A program made the translations under genes and the position numbers. A stretch of DNA of 64,000 bases from Egicoccus halophilus (GTDB lineage: Bacteria > Actinomycetota > Nitriliruptoria > Nitriliruptorales > Nitriliruptoraceae): contig NZ_CP036250.1 in NCBI RefSeq assembly GCF_004300825.1, positions 3,297,001-3,361,000 of the forward strand. The letters run 5' to 3'. Below, in pieces: positions 26,909 through 36,551 of this stretch (its first letter is position 1; every line of letters begins with the position of its first letter). The notes beneath the pieces are model-generated. The model had not been told where the DNA came from, searched no databases, and saw only the letters and a list, made by a program, of their open reading frames with translations.

Positions 26909-28033
26909 TCAGGCGCTCGCGGCGTGGAACCGTCGGACGAGCAGGAGCAGGAACGGCGCCCCGACGAGCGCCGTGATGATCCCGATGGGCAGCTCGCGGG
27001 GCTGCAGCACCGTCCGGGCCACCACGTCGGCCCAGACGAGGAAGATGGCACCGGTCAGGGCGGACACCGGCAGCACACGGTGGTGGGCAGCGCCGACGTG
27101 CCGCCGGGCGACGTGCGGGATCACCAGGCCGACGAAGCCGATGCCGCCGGCAGCGGCGACCACGGCACCGACGCACAGCGACACCACGACCAGCAGCTGC
27201 GCACGCAGCCGCGTGGGCGACACCCCCAGGGTCAGCGCCGTCTCGTCACCGATGGCCAACGCGTCGAGCCGCTGGCTCCACACCAGCAGCAGTGCGACGG
27301 TGCCCAGCACCACCACCGCGACGACGGCCAGGGGCGAGGACCAGCGGGCGAGACTGAGCGAGCCGAGCAGCCAGAACATCACCGAGCGTGCGCCCTCGGC
27401 CGAGTCCGCCGCGAAGATGAGGAAGCTGGTGGCGGCGTACAGCGCATAGCCCACCGCCACCCCGGCCAGCAACAGCCGGACCGAGGTCACCCGTCCGGCG
27501 GCCCGGGCCACGAGGAACACCACGAGCGAGGCGCCCATCGCCCCCACGAAGGCACTGCCGGCGAGGGCGTTGTCCCCGAAGGCGGCACCGACGCCGAACA
27601 GGATGGCGGCCGCTGCGCCCGTCGAGGCACCGGAGGTGACCCCCAGCAGGTAGGGGTCGGCGAGCACGTTGCGGACCATCGCCTGCAGGGTGGCGCCGGT
27701 GACCGCCAGACCAGCCCCGACCAGGGCGGCCAACAGCACGCGTGGGACGCGGACCTGCCACACGATCGCGACTTCGGAGCCGGTCCCGGGTGGCGTCCCC
27801 GGCACGCCGAGCACGACGTGGCCGACGACGCCCGCCACCGTCGCGGGGGCGATGCGGACCGCGCCGATGCCGACCGCGAGCACCAGGCTCGCTGCCAGCG
27901 CGAGCCCGAGCGCGGTCAGCAGGAACGCCCCCCGTCGACGCTCCTGCTGCCGCCCGAGGTCGTCGCTGCCGGGACGGCCGGCACCGGGCTCGACACCCCG
28001 GAATCGGGGCGGCGTCGTGTTGATCGCTGCCAC
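26909..28033 (-). CDS. FecCD-family ABC importer permease
   Basis: 374 residues with about nine or ten TM helices after a ~35-residue Arg-rich cytosolic N-terminus. Family marks: VRVPRVLLAALVGAGLAVTGATLQ, RNVLADPYLLGVTSGA, and the coupling motif GFVGLVIPHVARR near 310. First gene of the operon permease, binding protein, ATPase, methyltransferase. The GTG start at 28033 is weakly marked; a later Met or Val in the N-terminal tail is possible. Confidence 0.92.
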   Translation of the reverse strand: MAAINTTPPRFRGVEPGAGRPGSDDLGRQQERRRGAFLLTALGLALAASLVLAVGIGAVRIAPATVAGVVGHVVLGVPGTPPGTGSEVAIVWQVRVPRVLLAALVGAGLAVTGATLQAMVRNVLADPYLLGVTSGASTGAAAAILFGVGAAFGDNALAGSAFVGAMGASLVVFLVARAAGRVTSVRLLLAGVAVGYALYAATSFLIFAADSAEGARSVMFWLLGSLSLARWSSPLAVVAVVVLGTVALLLVWSQRLDALAIGDETALTLGVSPTRLRAQLLVVVSLCVGAVVAAAGGIGFVGLVIPHVARRHVGAAHHRVLPVSALTGAIFLVWADVVARTVLQPRELPIGIITALVGAPFLLLLVRRFHAASA

Positions 28034-28061
28034 CTGGGGCTCTCGGCTCGGTCGACGTTCG

Positions 28062-28089
28062 GAGTCGCCGAGCTTATTGCAACCGACTC
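28062..28089 (-). promoter_or_regulatory. Promoter with inverted repeat upstream of the FecCD importer
   Basis: The minus strand has TAAGCT (28071-28076) as a -10, with TTCCAC 17 bp further upstream. The arms GAGTCG and CGACTC (28062-28067 and 28084-28089) flank the -10 with 16 bp between them, an operator-like layout. The sequence does not match the DtxR/IdeR box and is not a cobalamin riboswitch. Nothing else is seen in 28034-28169. Confidence 0.4.
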
Positions 28090-28169
28090 GCAGGTGGAAG
28101 CCGGCAACCGAGCGTTCATCTCCGACCGACAGATCCCGACCACGACCGCCCGCAAGGCCGGGCCCCGCG

Positions 28170-30056
28170 TCAGTCGTCGGTGAGCACCTTGCGGGTCGCG
28201 GCGGCGATGCCCGGCGCGTCCAGTCCGAGCTCGGCCAGGATCCGGTCCGGCTTGCCGTGCGGCAGGTAGCCGTCGGGGACGCCGAGCTTGAGCACCGGTG
28301 GCGCGGCCCGCACGCCGGCCCGCTCGGTCAGCCGGTCCGCGAGCTCCGTGCCCGCGCCACCACCGACGACACCGTTCTCGACCGTGACCACCAGCGGCGC
28401 CGCCGCGGCCGCGTCGAGCATCGTGGCGTCGACCGGACGCACGCTGCGCACGTCCCACACCTGCGCCTGGTGACCGGCCTCGGCGAGCAGCTCCGCCGCC
28501 TCGAGCGCCGGACCGACCCGGTCACCGACCGCCAGGACGCAGACGTCGTCGCCCTCGCGCAGCCGCCGGGCCGCCAGGCCGAGCCCCCGGTCGACGGTGT
28601 CGACGCCGATGGTCGTCCCCTCGACCGCGGCCCCCTTCGGGAACCGCAGGGTCACCGGACCCTCGAGTCCGGCGGCGACGCCGAGCAGCGCCTGCAGGTC
28701 CTGTTCGCACGACGGCGTCAGCACCGTCATCGTGGGGATCCGCAGCGCCAACGACAGGTCCAGGATGCCGTGGTGGCTCGGACCGTCGTCGCCGGTGATG
28801 CCGGCGCGATCGAAGACGAACAGCACGTGGGCGTCGTGCAGGCCGACGTCGAGGTTCGCCTGGTCGAAGGCCCGGGAGAAGAACGTGGAGTAGACCGCGA
28901 ACAGCGGCAGGCGGCCGGCGTAGGCCAGCGCGGCCGCCGCCGTGGCGGCGTGCTGTTCGGCGATGCCGACGTCGAGCAGCTTGTCCGGGTGGCGTTGCGC
29001 CAGCGGCAGCAGGCCCGTCGAACCGGGCATCGCGGCCGTGATGGCGATCAGGTCCTCGCGCTCGTCGGCGAGCTCGAGCACGGCCTCGCTGAAGGCCTGC
29101 GTCCACGACCGCGGCTTGGTGCCCGTCGAGCGGCCGGTCGCGATGTCGAACGCGGAGGTGTCGTGGAGCTTCTTCTCCGGATCGGTCTCCGCGGGCTCGT
29201 AGCCCTTGCCCTTCTGGGTCAGCACGTGCACCAGCACCGGGGTCTGCAGCCGGGCGGCGGTGGCCAGGGCGTGTTCGAGCTTGCCGACGTCGTGGCCGTC
29301 GAACGGGCCGAGGTAGCGCACCCCGAGCGCCTCGACGAACGACTGCAGCGCCGGCGCCTCGGAGACCGCGGCCTTGACCGCCTCGAGCCCGGCGTCGGTC
29401 AGGCGCTCCATCAGCGGCAGGCGGTCCAGCAGCCGGTCGAACCGGCCCCGCACCTTGCGGTAGCGCGGGTCGGTGCGCAGGTCGGCGAGCCGCTCGGAGA
29501 GGCGGCTGACCGTCTCCGCGTAGGACCGTCCGTTGTCGTTGAGCACGATGATGGCCGGCAGCTGGTGGTGCCCGAGGTTGTTGAGTGCCTCGTAGGCCAT
29601 CCCGCCGGTCAACGCCCCGTCGCCGAGGACCGCCACGACCCGCCGACGTTCGGCGACGGGCAGTCCCTGCTGCGCACGGGCGACCCCGAACGCCCACGAC
29701 AACGCGGTCGAGGCGTGGGAGTTCTCCACCAGGTCGTGCGGCGACTCGGTCCGGCTCGGGTAGCCCGACAGGCCGCCGGCCTGACGCAGGGTGTCGAACA
29801 TCTCCCGGCGGCCGGTGAGCATCTTGTGCACGTACGCCTGGTGCCCGGTGTCCCACACCAACAGGTCGTGGGGCGAGTCGAACGTCCGGTGCAGGGCGAT
29901 GCCGAGCTCCACCACGCCGAGGTTCGAGCCGAGGTGCCCGCCCACGCGTGCGACGGCCGCGACGATGGCGGCGCGCAGTTCCTCCGCCAGCAGCGGGATC
30001 TGATCGGCGGGCAACGCCTTGACGTCGGCCGGCGATTCGATGGTCTCGAGCACCAC
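28170..30056 (-). CDS. dxs: 1-deoxy-D-xylulose-5-phosphate synthase
   Basis: First enzyme of the MEP isoprenoid pathway: pyruvate plus glyceraldehyde-3-phosphate to DXP, using ThDP. ~628 residues; GGHLGSNLGVVEL near 39-51, VVAVLGDGALTGGMAYEALNN (ThDP/Mg), pyrimidine domain with DVGIAEQHAATAAAALA, YSTFFSRAFDQ, DRAGITGDDGPSHHG, and a C-terminal transketolase domain. Start: GGGAG lies 8 nt before the GTG at 30056; the next codon is also GTG. Monocistronic by spacing. Confidence 0.95.
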   Translation of the reverse strand: MVLETIESPADVKALPADQIPLLAEELRAAIVAAVARVGGHLGSNLGVVELGIALHRTFDSPHDLLVWDTGHQAYVHKMLTGRREMFDTLRQAGGLSGYPSRTESPHDLVENSHASTALSWAFGVARAQQGLPVAERRRVVAVLGDGALTGGMAYEALNNLGHHQLPAIIVLNDNGRSYAETVSRLSERLADLRTDPRYRKVRGRFDRLLDRLPLMERLTDAGLEAVKAAVSEAPALQSFVEALGVRYLGPFDGHDVGKLEHALATAARLQTPVLVHVLTQKGKGYEPAETDPEKKLHDTSAFDIATGRSTGTKPRSWTQAFSEAVLELADEREDLIAITAAMPGSTGLLPLAQRHPDKLLDVGIAEQHAATAAAALAYAGRLPLFAVYSTFFSRAFDQANLDVGLHDAHVLFVFDRAGITGDDGPSHHGILDLSLALRIPTMTVLTPSCEQDLQALLGVAAGLEGPVTLRFPKGAAVEGTTIGVDTVDRGLGLAARRLREGDDVCVLAVGDRVGPALEAAELLAEAGHQAQVWDVRSVRPVDATMLDAAAAAPLVVTVENGVVGGGAGTELADRLTERAGVRAAPPVLKLGVPDGYLPHGKPDRILAELGLDAPGIAAATRKVLTDD

Positions 30057-30251
30057 GTGGGCTTCTCCCTGCGCGCTGAACACGTGCAGTCGGTCAGGGT
30101 AGGGGAACCCCCGACGCCGGGTGCACCGCCGCCGGTCCTCGCGGCACGTCGCCGGGGCCGTCCCCGGGTTCGTGGCCGCAGCGGAGGCAGATGCCCGACG
30201 GGGTCGGCGACGGGCGACGCGCGGACGCTCGTCGGTCCGCGGACGGCCGTC

Positions 30252-30455
30252 TCAGCGGGTGTCGATGCCCAGCGCCGCGTTGAGCGGGCAGGTCCGGGTC
30301 ACGGCCGACTCCAGCACCAGCGCGCCGCTGACCAGGGCGAGCAGGCCCGCGAGCTGCCCCCGGCGGGCCCCCAGCGGCCCGAGTGCGGCGGCCAGCAGTG
30401 CCGTGCCTCCCACGAACCGCAGCCGCTGGTCGGTGTCGCCCACGTTCTCCCGCAT
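30252..30455 (-). CDS. Small DUF2892 (YgaP-like) membrane protein
   Basis: 67 residues, two TM helices, with the DUF2892 pattern: early D.RLRFVGG, hydrophobic hairpin, and the ending TRTCPLNAALGIDT. Homologous modules occur alone or joined to rhodanese domains. GGAGGAAGC precedes the ATG. Function unknown; no sulfurtransferase neighbour here. The 195 nt between it and dxs hold only a possible TACCCT promoter box for dxs. Confidence 0.85.
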   Translation of the reverse strand: MRENVGDTDQRLRFVGGTALLAAALGPLGARRGQLAGLLALVSGALVLESAVTRTCPLNAALGIDTR

Positions 30456-30575
30456 GCTTCCTCCGCAGTCGTCTCGACGAACCGCCGAGGGTGCCGGGTC
30501 GGCGGCGCTCGGGCGTCGTCGGGGGCTGCCCGTGCGTACGCGAGGCGCGTCGTCCGTGTCCGGCCCACGACGGCT

Positions 30576-30968
30576 TCAGCGCTTGTCGAGCTTGCGCAGT
30601 TCCGTCGCGAGGTAGCCCCGGATGCGCCGCAGGCCCCCGTGGCGCTCGATGTGGTCCGCCAGGCGGCGCAGCGACGCCTCGAGGACCTCGGGTCGGGGGG
30701 TGCGCCCGCGCGCGACCACCTCGTCGAGCCACTGCACCGGTGAGGCGTGCCCGCGTTCGCGGTTGCACCGGGCGCAGGCGGCGACCTCGTTCTCCGGGAT
30801 GCTCGGTCCGCCCTTGACGCGGGGCACGACGTGCTCGCGGGTCGGGCGCACCAGGTCGGAGAACTCCCGTGAGCACCACACGCAGAACGGCCCGTCGCGG
30901 TCCATCGCCAGCACGAGCCGCTGCGCGCCCGAGGGCGCGCCGTACGGGTGCATTGGCCGCGTGCTCAC
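30576..30968 (-). CDS. HNH endonuclease
   Basis: 130 residues with a compact HNH fold: FCVWCSREF zinc knuckle, TREHVVPRVKGG (first His), NEVAACARCNRERG (Asn and second zinc knuckle), then a helical tail. The GTG at 30968 has no ribosome site; TATCCT (30977-30982) lies 8 nt upstream, so probably leaderless. A longer reading upstream would run through a palindrome and is rejected. Stand-alone HNH proteins of this size are common in actinobacteria; the substrate is unknown. Confidence 0.85.
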   Translation of the reverse strand: MSTRPMHPYGAPSGAQRLVLAMDRDGPFCVWCSREFSDLVRPTREHVVPRVKGGPSIPENEVAACARCNRERGHASPVQWLDEVVARGRTPRPEVLEASLRRLADHIERHGGLRRIRGYLATELRKLDKR

Positions 30969-30983
30969 GGCCCGGCAGGATAC

Positions 30984-31033
30984 GACGCACGTGCGTCGGG
31001 GACCGGGGACGTCCGGACCACGCCGCACGTGCG
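30984..31033. repeat. CGCACGTGCG palindromes at the HNH-gatB gap
   Basis: A perfect 14-bp palindrome GACGCACGTGCGTC at 30984-30997 lies just upstream of the HNH -10 box, and a second CGCACGTGCG at 31024-31033. The same core is repeated four times at 51452-51570, so these look like members of one dispersed family. Confidence 0.6.
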
Positions 31034-31051
31034 CCGCAGACGACGCCGCGC

Positions 31052-32599
31052 TCAGCTGCCGATGACCTCGCGGAGCAGTTCGTTGGTCTTGCGGGGGTCG
31101 GCCTGGCCGCGGGTCTGCTTCATGACCTGCCCGACGAGCGCGCCGATGGCCTTGTCGTTGCCGCCGCGGATCGCCTCGACGGTGCCGGCGTTGTCGGCCA
31201 CCACCTGCTCGACGATGCCACGCAGCTCGCCCTCGTCGGAGACCTGCTTCAGGCCCTGCTCGTCGGCGACCTGCGCCGGGCCCCTGGCCCCGCGTGCGGC
31301 GATCACGCCGGTCAGCACCTGCTTGGCGAGCTTGGTCGACAGCGTGCCGTCGTCGATCAGACCGATCAGCTCGGCGACGTGGGTGCCGGTGAGCCCCGAC
31401 TCGGCGAGCTCGACGCCCTCCGAGGACAGCTGCCCGGCGACGTCACCGGTGAGCCAGTTCGCCACCGCGGACGCCGACGCACCGGCCTGCACGGCCTCGT
31501 CGAACCAGGGCACGAGCCCGGTGACCACCATCGTGGCGGCCTGGTCGGCGGCGACGCCGGCCTCGCGCAGGCGGGACCGGGTGGCCGCCGGCAGCTCGGG
31601 CAGCCGGGCGCGCACCTCGTCGACCTGCGCGGACGACGAGGTGATCTCGACCAGGTCCGGGTCCGGGAAGTAGCGGTAGTCGGTCACCGACTCCTTGACG
31701 CGCAGGGTCTCGGTGACTCCGCGGCCCTCGTCCCAGTGCCGGGTCTCCATGACGATCCGGCCGCCGTCCTCGAGCACCGAGATCTGGCGGCGGGCCTCGT
31801 AGGCGATCGCCCGCCCCAGCGAGCGCACCGAGTTGAGGTTCTTGATCTCCGTGCGGGTCCCCAGCGCGTCCCCCGGACGGCGCACCGAGACGTTGGCGTC
31901 ACAGCGGATGGAGCCCTCCTCCATCCGAGCGTCGGACACGCCCGTGGCCCGCACGATCGCCTGCAGCTCACGCAGATAGGCCTGCGCGGTGTCGGGGTCG
32001 TGGACGTCGGGACGCGACACGATCTCCAGCAGCGGGATGCCGCACCGGTTGTAGTCGATCAGCGAGCGGTCGGCGCCGTGGAGGCGACCGGTCGCGCCGA
32101 CGTGCATCGACTTGCCGGTGTCCTCCTCCATGTGCAGCCGCTCGATGCGGATGCGGCGGACGACCGGCGCCGCCGAGGGGTCCTCGGTGTCGGGCACCTC
32201 GACCTCGAGCCAGCCGTCGTGCACCAGCGGGACGTCGTACTGGCTGATCTGGTAGTTCTTGGCCAGGTCCGGGTAGAAGTAGTTCTTGCGGTGGAAGCGG
32301 CACACCGGCGCGATCTCGCCGTTGAGCGCCAGGCCCAGCAGCGTCGCGTCCTGCACGGCCTGGGCGTTGACCACCGGCAGCGCACCGGGCTGGCCGGTGC
32401 ACACCGGGCAGACGTTGGTGTTGGGTTCTCCACCGAACTGCGTCGCACAGCCGCACCACATCTTCGTGCGGGTGTTCAACTCGACGTGGACCTCGAGGCC
32501 GACGACCAGCTCCCACTCGCCGGTGTCGCCCTCGAGCAGCGGCGCGCCGTGTTCGGCGGCCGTCGTCGCGGAGATCTCGCCCAGGTCGGTCGCGGTCAT
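31052..32599 (-). CDS. gatB: Asp-tRNA(Asn)/Glu-tRNA(Gln) amidotransferase subunit B
   Basis: 515-residue subunit that binds misacylated tRNA and activates it with ATP. GLEVHVELNTRTKMWCGC at the start, zinc-binding Cys pairs CGC and CPVC, PDLAKNYQISQYD, LIDYNRCGIPLLEIV, and a C-terminal YqeY-like domain. The ATG at 32599 is 1 nt from the gatA stop. Last of the gatC-gatA-gatB order; the genome probably lacks direct AsnRS and/or GlnRS use for at least one of the two amino acids. Confidence 0.97.
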   Translation of the reverse strand: MTATDLGEISATTAAEHGAPLLEGDTGEWELVVGLEVHVELNTRTKMWCGCATQFGGEPNTNVCPVCTGQPGALPVVNAQAVQDATLLGLALNGEIAPVCRFHRKNYFYPDLAKNYQISQYDVPLVHDGWLEVEVPDTEDPSAAPVVRRIRIERLHMEEDTGKSMHVGATGRLHGADRSLIDYNRCGIPLLEIVSRPDVHDPDTAQAYLRELQAIVRATGVSDARMEEGSIRCDANVSVRRPGDALGTRTEIKNLNSVRSLGRAIAYEARRQISVLEDGGRIVMETRHWDEGRGVTETLRVKESVTDYRYFPDPDLVEITSSSAQVDEVRARLPELPAATRSRLREAGVAADQAATMVVTGLVPWFDEAVQAGASASAVANWLTGDVAGQLSSEGVELAESGLTGTHVAELIGLIDDGTLSTKLAKQVLTGVIAARGARGPAQVADEQGLKQVSDEGELRGIVEQVVADNAGTVEAIRGGNDKAIGALVGQVMKQTRGQADPRKTNELLREVIGS

Positions 32600-32600
32600 C

Positions 32601-34151
32601 TCAGCCAACCTCCACAGCGGTGTCACCGGCAGGGACCGGAAGGAATCCGAGGTCCTGCTCGAACGCCCATCCGGCGCGGTACATCAGGTCGTCACGCAGC
32701 AGCGGCGCCATGATCTGCAGCCCCACCGGCAGCGAGGCCCGCGGCGCGTCGGGTGCCTCGGCGGTGCCGGCCGGCAGCGACAGCGCCGGGATCCCGGCCA
32801 ACGACGCCGGCACGGTCGCGACGTCGTTGAGGTACATCGCCAGCGGGTCGGCGCTCTTGTCGCCGAGCCCGAACGCCACCGTCGGCGAGGTCGGGCTGAC
32901 CAGCACGTCGGCCTGCGCGAAGGCGTCGGCGAAGTCCTGCGCGATCAGGGTGCGGACCTTCGAGGCCTGCAGGTAGTAGGCGTCGAAGTAGCCGCTGGAC
33001 AACGCGTGCGTACCGATCATGATGCGCCGCTTGACCTCGGGGCCGAAGCCGGCCGCGCGGGTGGCGGCGTTCATCTCCTCGGCGGTCGGGGCGTCGACCC
33101 GCAGGCCGTAGCGCACGCCGTCGAAGCGGGCGAGGTTGGACGACGCCTCGGACGGCGCGATCAGGTAGTACGCGGGCAGGCCGTAGCCGGCGTGCGGCAA
33201 CGACACCTCGACGATCTCCGCGCCGAGGCGCTCGAAGCGCTGCAGGGCCTCGTCGAACACGCGACGCACGCCGGGCTCGTAGCCCTCCCCCTGCAGTTCG
33301 GTGACCACCCCGATGCGCAGACCCTCGACGCCGTCGCGCAGCGTCGCGAGCAGGTCCGCCGGGGTGTCGGTCACCGAGGTGGCGTCGCGCGGGTCGTGGC
33401 CGTGGATGAGCGTCTGCAACCGGGCGGCGTCCTCGACCGTGCGGGCGAACGGTCCGGCCTGGTCCAGCGACGAGGCGAACGCGACCAGCCCGTAGCGCGA
33501 GACCGTGCCGTAGGTCGGCTTGGCCCCGACGATGCCGGTCAGCGCGGCCGGCTGGCGGATCGAGCCACCGGTGTCCGTCCCGATCGACAGCGGGGCCATC
33601 AGCCCGGCGACCGCGGCCGCCGACCCGCCGGACGAGCCACCCGGCACGCGGCCGAGGTCCCACGGGTTGCGGGTCGCTCCGTAGGCGGAGTTCTCGGTCG
33701 ACGAGCCCATCGCGAACTCGTCCATGTTGGTCTTGCCGAGCACGACCACGTCGGCCTCGCGGAGCCGGGTCGTGACGGTCGCGTCGTACGGGGGCACCCA
33801 GCCCTCCAGCATGCGTGACCCGCAGGTCGTCGGCACGCCGCGCATCGTCAGCACGTCCTTGAGCGCGAGCGGGACACCGGCCAGCGGGCCGAGTTCCTCG
33901 CCGGCGGCGCGACGGCGGTCGACGTCGGCGGCGTGCTCGCGGGCGGCGGCGGCCGTGACGTGCAGGTAGGCGTGCACGTCGCGTTGGTCGAGGTCCTCGG
34001 GGCTGCTCGCCGACCAGACCTCGCCCTCGGCGCGGACGCCGTCGACGGCCGCGATGCGGTCGAGGTGGGCCTCGACGACCTCCAGCGCGGAGACGTCCAT
34101 CGCCTGCAGACGCTGGGCGAGCTCGGCGGCACTGAGCGCGATCAGTTCCAT
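32601..34151 (-). CDS. gatA: Asp-tRNA(Asn)/Glu-tRNA(Gln) amidotransferase subunit A
   Basis: 516-residue amidase that releases ammonia from glutamine. Ser-cisSer-Lys triad visible as Lys98 (ALKDVL), Ser173 (PGGSSGGSA) and Ser197 (DTGGSIRQP). [18 protein letters not shown] is the tRNA-amidotransferase signature that separates GatA from general amidases. The ATG at 34151 is 2 nt after the gatC stop. Confidence 0.97.
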   Translation of the reverse strand: MELIALSAAELAQRLQAMDVSALEVVEAHLDRIAAVDGVRAEGEVWSASSPEDLDQRDVHAYLHVTAAAAREHAADVDRRRAAGEELGPLAGVPLALKDVLTMRGVPTTCGSRMLEGWVPPYDATVTTRLREADVVVLGKTNMDEFAMGSSTENSAYGATRNPWDLGRVPGGSSGGSAAAVAGLMAPLSIGTDTGGSIRQPAALTGIVGAKPTYGTVSRYGLVAFASSLDQAGPFARTVEDAARLQTLIHGHDPRDATSVTDTPADLLATLRDGVEGLRIGVVTELQGEGYEPGVRRVFDEALQRFERLGAEIVEVSLPHAGYGLPAYYLIAPSEASSNLARFDGVRYGLRVDAPTAEEMNAATRAAGFGPEVKRRIMIGTHALSSGYFDAYYLQASKVRTLIAQDFADAFAQADVLVSPTSPTVAFGLGDKSADPLAMYLNDVATVPASLAGIPALSLPAGTAEAPDAPRASLPVGLQIMAPLLRDDLMYRAGWAFEQDLGFLPVPAGDTAVEVG

Positions 34152-34153
34152 CG

Positions 34154-34450
34154 TCAGCCCTCCTCCGCCACGATCCGGGGCACGGCGAACCGGTCCTGTT
34201 CGGCGTGCGGCGCGGCGGCGAGCACGTCCTCGCGCGGCAGCGAGGGCCGCGGCTCGTCGGGCCGGCTGACGTCGCGCAACGCGAACGGGTGCGTGGTCGG
34301 CTCGACGTCCTGCGCGGCGACCTCACCGACCTGTTCGGCATAGGCGAGGATGTCGGACAGCTGGGGCGCGAGCGCGTCCACCTCGTCGTCGGTCAGCGCG
34401 AGGCGCGCCAGACGGGCGACGTGGCGGACCTCGTCGGCGGAGAGGGACAC
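34154..34450 (-). CDS. gatC: Asp-tRNA(Asn)/Glu-tRNA(Gln) amidotransferase subunit C
   Basis: 98-residue stabilising subunit. [21 protein letters not shown] is the N-terminal signature, with [24 protein letters not shown] in the C-terminal half. The GTG at 34450 follows TAGGAAACCC. The upstream gene stops at 34458, leaving 7 nt, so gatCAB is probably co-transcribed with the GGDEF-EAL gene unless an internal promoter lies inside it. Confidence 0.96.
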   Translation of the reverse strand: MSLSADEVRHVARLARLALTDDEVDALAPQLSDILAYAEQVGEVAAQDVEPTTHPFALRDVSRPDEPRPSLPREDVLAAAPHAEQDRFAVPRIVAEEG

Positions 34451-34457
34451 GGGTTTC

Positions 34458-36551
34458 CTACCGGAGCGGGGACAGACCGCCACGCAGGCTAGCGCTCGTG
34501 GTCGACCGTCCCGCGCGGTCCTCGCCGGGACGCGAGCCGCGGGCCAGCGCCCCGCGCAGCCACTCGGTCGCCTCTCCGCTCGGCAGCGGGCGGGCGACGA
34601 GGAACCCCTGGGCGACGTCGCAGCCGATGCGGCGCAGGACGGCCAGCGCGCGGCGTGTCTCGACGCCCTCGGCGACGCAACGCAGCCCCAGGCCGCGGGT
34701 GAGCTCGACGACCGAACGCACGATGGCGGCGTCGGGCCCGTCGGGGGCCTCGTCGAGGCTGCGCACGAAGGAGCGGTCGATCTTCACCTCGGACACCGGC
34801 AGCCGCTTGAGCCGCAGCAGCGAGGAGTGTCCCGTGCCGAAGTCGTCGAGCGAGAGCTCCACGCCGGTGGCGCGGCAGGCGTCCAGCGTCGCCAACGCGC
34901 GGCCGGGATCACCGACGAGTGCCTCCTCGGTGATCTCGAGCGTCAGCAGGTCGGGCGGCACGCCGTGGTCGCGCAACCCGTCGCGCACCCGACCGGCGAA
35001 CGCCGGGTCCGCCAGGTCGTGCAGCGAGACGTTCACGGCCACCGGGACGGCCAGCCCCGCCTGCTGCCACACCGCGAGCTGCCCGAGCACCTGCTCGAGC
35101 ACGGCGGAGGTCACCGAGCGCATGACGGCGGTGCGCTCGGCCAGCGGCAGGAACTCGGCGGGAGGCAGCAGTCCGCGCTGGGGATGGCGCCAGCGCACCA
35201 ACGCCTCCATGCCCCGCGGGGCACCGCCGACGACGGCCACCTGCGGCTGGTAGTGCACCTCGAGCTCACCGCGCTGGGTGGCGCCGCGCAGCTCGGCCAG
35301 CAGCGACAGCCGTGAGGGGACCGACTGCTGCAGCCCGGGACGGAACACCGCGACGAGGTCGCCGGCCTCCTTGGCGGCGTACATGGCCGCGTCCGCGTGG
35401 CGCTGCAGCACCTCGAGGTCACCCCCGTGGGTGCCCAGCATCGCGAGCCCGATGCTGACCTCCACCTCCAGTCGGGCCCCACCGAGCTCGTAGGGCTGCA
35501 GCAGCGTCCGGCCCAGGCAGCTCAGCGTCGCCAGCGCCTCGGCCTCGTCGGCCGACTCGAGCAGGAGCACGAACTCGTCGCCGCCGATGCGGGCCGCGAT
35601 CCCCTGGTCACCGATGGCGTCCCGCAGACGCTCGGCCACCCGCACCAGCAGGTCGTCGCCCACCGCGTGGCCGAGGGTGTCGTTGACCTCCTTGAACCGG
35701 TCGAGGTCGAGCAGGCACAACGCGCCGGGCCGTCCCGCGGCCAGGTGGGCGTGCACCCGGTCGGCGAGCAGCGTCCGGTTCGCCAGACCGGTCAGTCCGT
35801 CGTGCAGCGAGCGCTCCTCCCGCTCGAGCGACATCGCGGCGGTCTTCCACAGCAGGAACAGCGGCAGCAGCAACAGCGGCAGGAACGCCCAGTCGACGGC
35901 GAGCACGACCACCACCAGCGGCGAGAGCGCCAGGACGGCGCCGGTGGTCATCGTGAAGTAGGCGACGTTCTCGAACACCGCGGCCCGGACCGGCCGACGC
36001 TCCACGAGTCCGATCGCCGTGCCGACCACCCCGAGGTTGATCAGGTGGTACACGCCCGCGGCGAGCAGGACGAGCCACAGCGCGCCGGGCGGGAGCGTGG
36101 CCGGCGCCTGCGGGCTGGCCTGCCACCCGGCGGCGTGCAGCACGGCCCAGGCGGCCCCGTAGGAGAGCACGTACTGGGCGCCGTTGAAGCTGGCGGCGAA
36201 CAGCCGCTTGCGGCGCGCGGTCTCCCCGACGGCGGCGGCGGCGACGACGCTGAACAGGGCGAGCTCCGGCCCCCACCGCAGCAGGACCGCGAACAGGAAC
36301 GCGGTGCTGAGCGTGACCCCCTCCGGGTCGACGCGGCCGGAGGCGACGACCGGGCGCAGCTCACCGAGCACGACGAAGCCGAACAGCAGCCAGAACCCCG
36401 GACCGGCGGCCACGATCGCGGCGGGCAGGTCCGGGCCGAGCAGCAACGCCAGGACGGCCGCCGCCGCGAGCACGCTCAGCCACCACCAGACGGCGAAGCC
36501 GTCGGGCCGCAGCACCGGCGCGAGGTGGGCCCCCCGGCTGCGGTCACGCAC
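34458..36551 (-). CDS. Membrane-bound GGDEF-EAL protein (c-di-GMP turnover)
   Basis: 697 residues: about seven TM helices at 20-235, GGDEF domain at ~245-400 with intact RIGGDEF (323-327), then an EAL domain at ~415-675. The EAL shows MEALVRW (449-451), VAVNVS, LEITEEAL, DDFGTGHSSL, VKIDRSF, AEGVET and AQGFL, i.e. the metal and catalytic residues expected for phosphodiesterase activity. Both activities may be present. The GTG start overlaps the upstream glycosyltransferase by 8 nt, which ties it to a polysaccharide-making gene. Confidence 0.93.
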   Translation of the reverse strand: MRDRSRGAHLAPVLRPDGFAVWWWLSVLAAAAVLALLLGPDLPAAIVAAGPGFWLLFGFVVLGELRPVVASGRVDPEGVTLSTAFLFAVLLRWGPELALFSVVAAAAVGETARRKRLFAASFNGAQYVLSYGAAWAVLHAAGWQASPQAPATLPPGALWLVLLAAGVYHLINLGVVGTAIGLVERRPVRAAVFENVAYFTMTTGAVLALSPLVVVVLAVDWAFLPLLLLPLFLLWKTAAMSLEREERSLHDGLTGLANRTLLADRVHAHLAAGRPGALCLLDLDRFKEVNDTLGHAVGDDLLVRVAERLRDAIGDQGIAARIGGDEFVLLLESADEAEALATLSCLGRTLLQPYELGGARLEVEVSIGLAMLGTHGGDLEVLQRHADAAMYAAKEAGDLVAVFRPGLQQSVPSRLSLLAELRGATQRGELEVHYQPQVAVVGGAPRGMEALVRWRHPQRGLLPPAEFLPLAERTAVMRSVTSAVLEQVLGQLAVWQQAGLAVPVAVNVSLHDLADPAFAGRVRDGLRDHGVPPDLLTLEITEEALVGDPGRALATLDACRATGVELSLDDFGTGHSSLLRLKRLPVSEVKIDRSFVRSLDEAPDGPDAAIVRSVVELTRGLGLRCVAEGVETRRALAVLRRIGCDVAQGFLVARPLPSGEATEWLRGALARGSRPGEDRAGRSTTSASLRGGLSPLR

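Noticed and set aside
28034-28169. Cobalamin riboswitch or iron box upstream of the FecCD importer
   Set aside because: The gap is too short for a cobalamin riboswitch, no B12 box is visible, and no DtxR/IdeR-type sequence is present.
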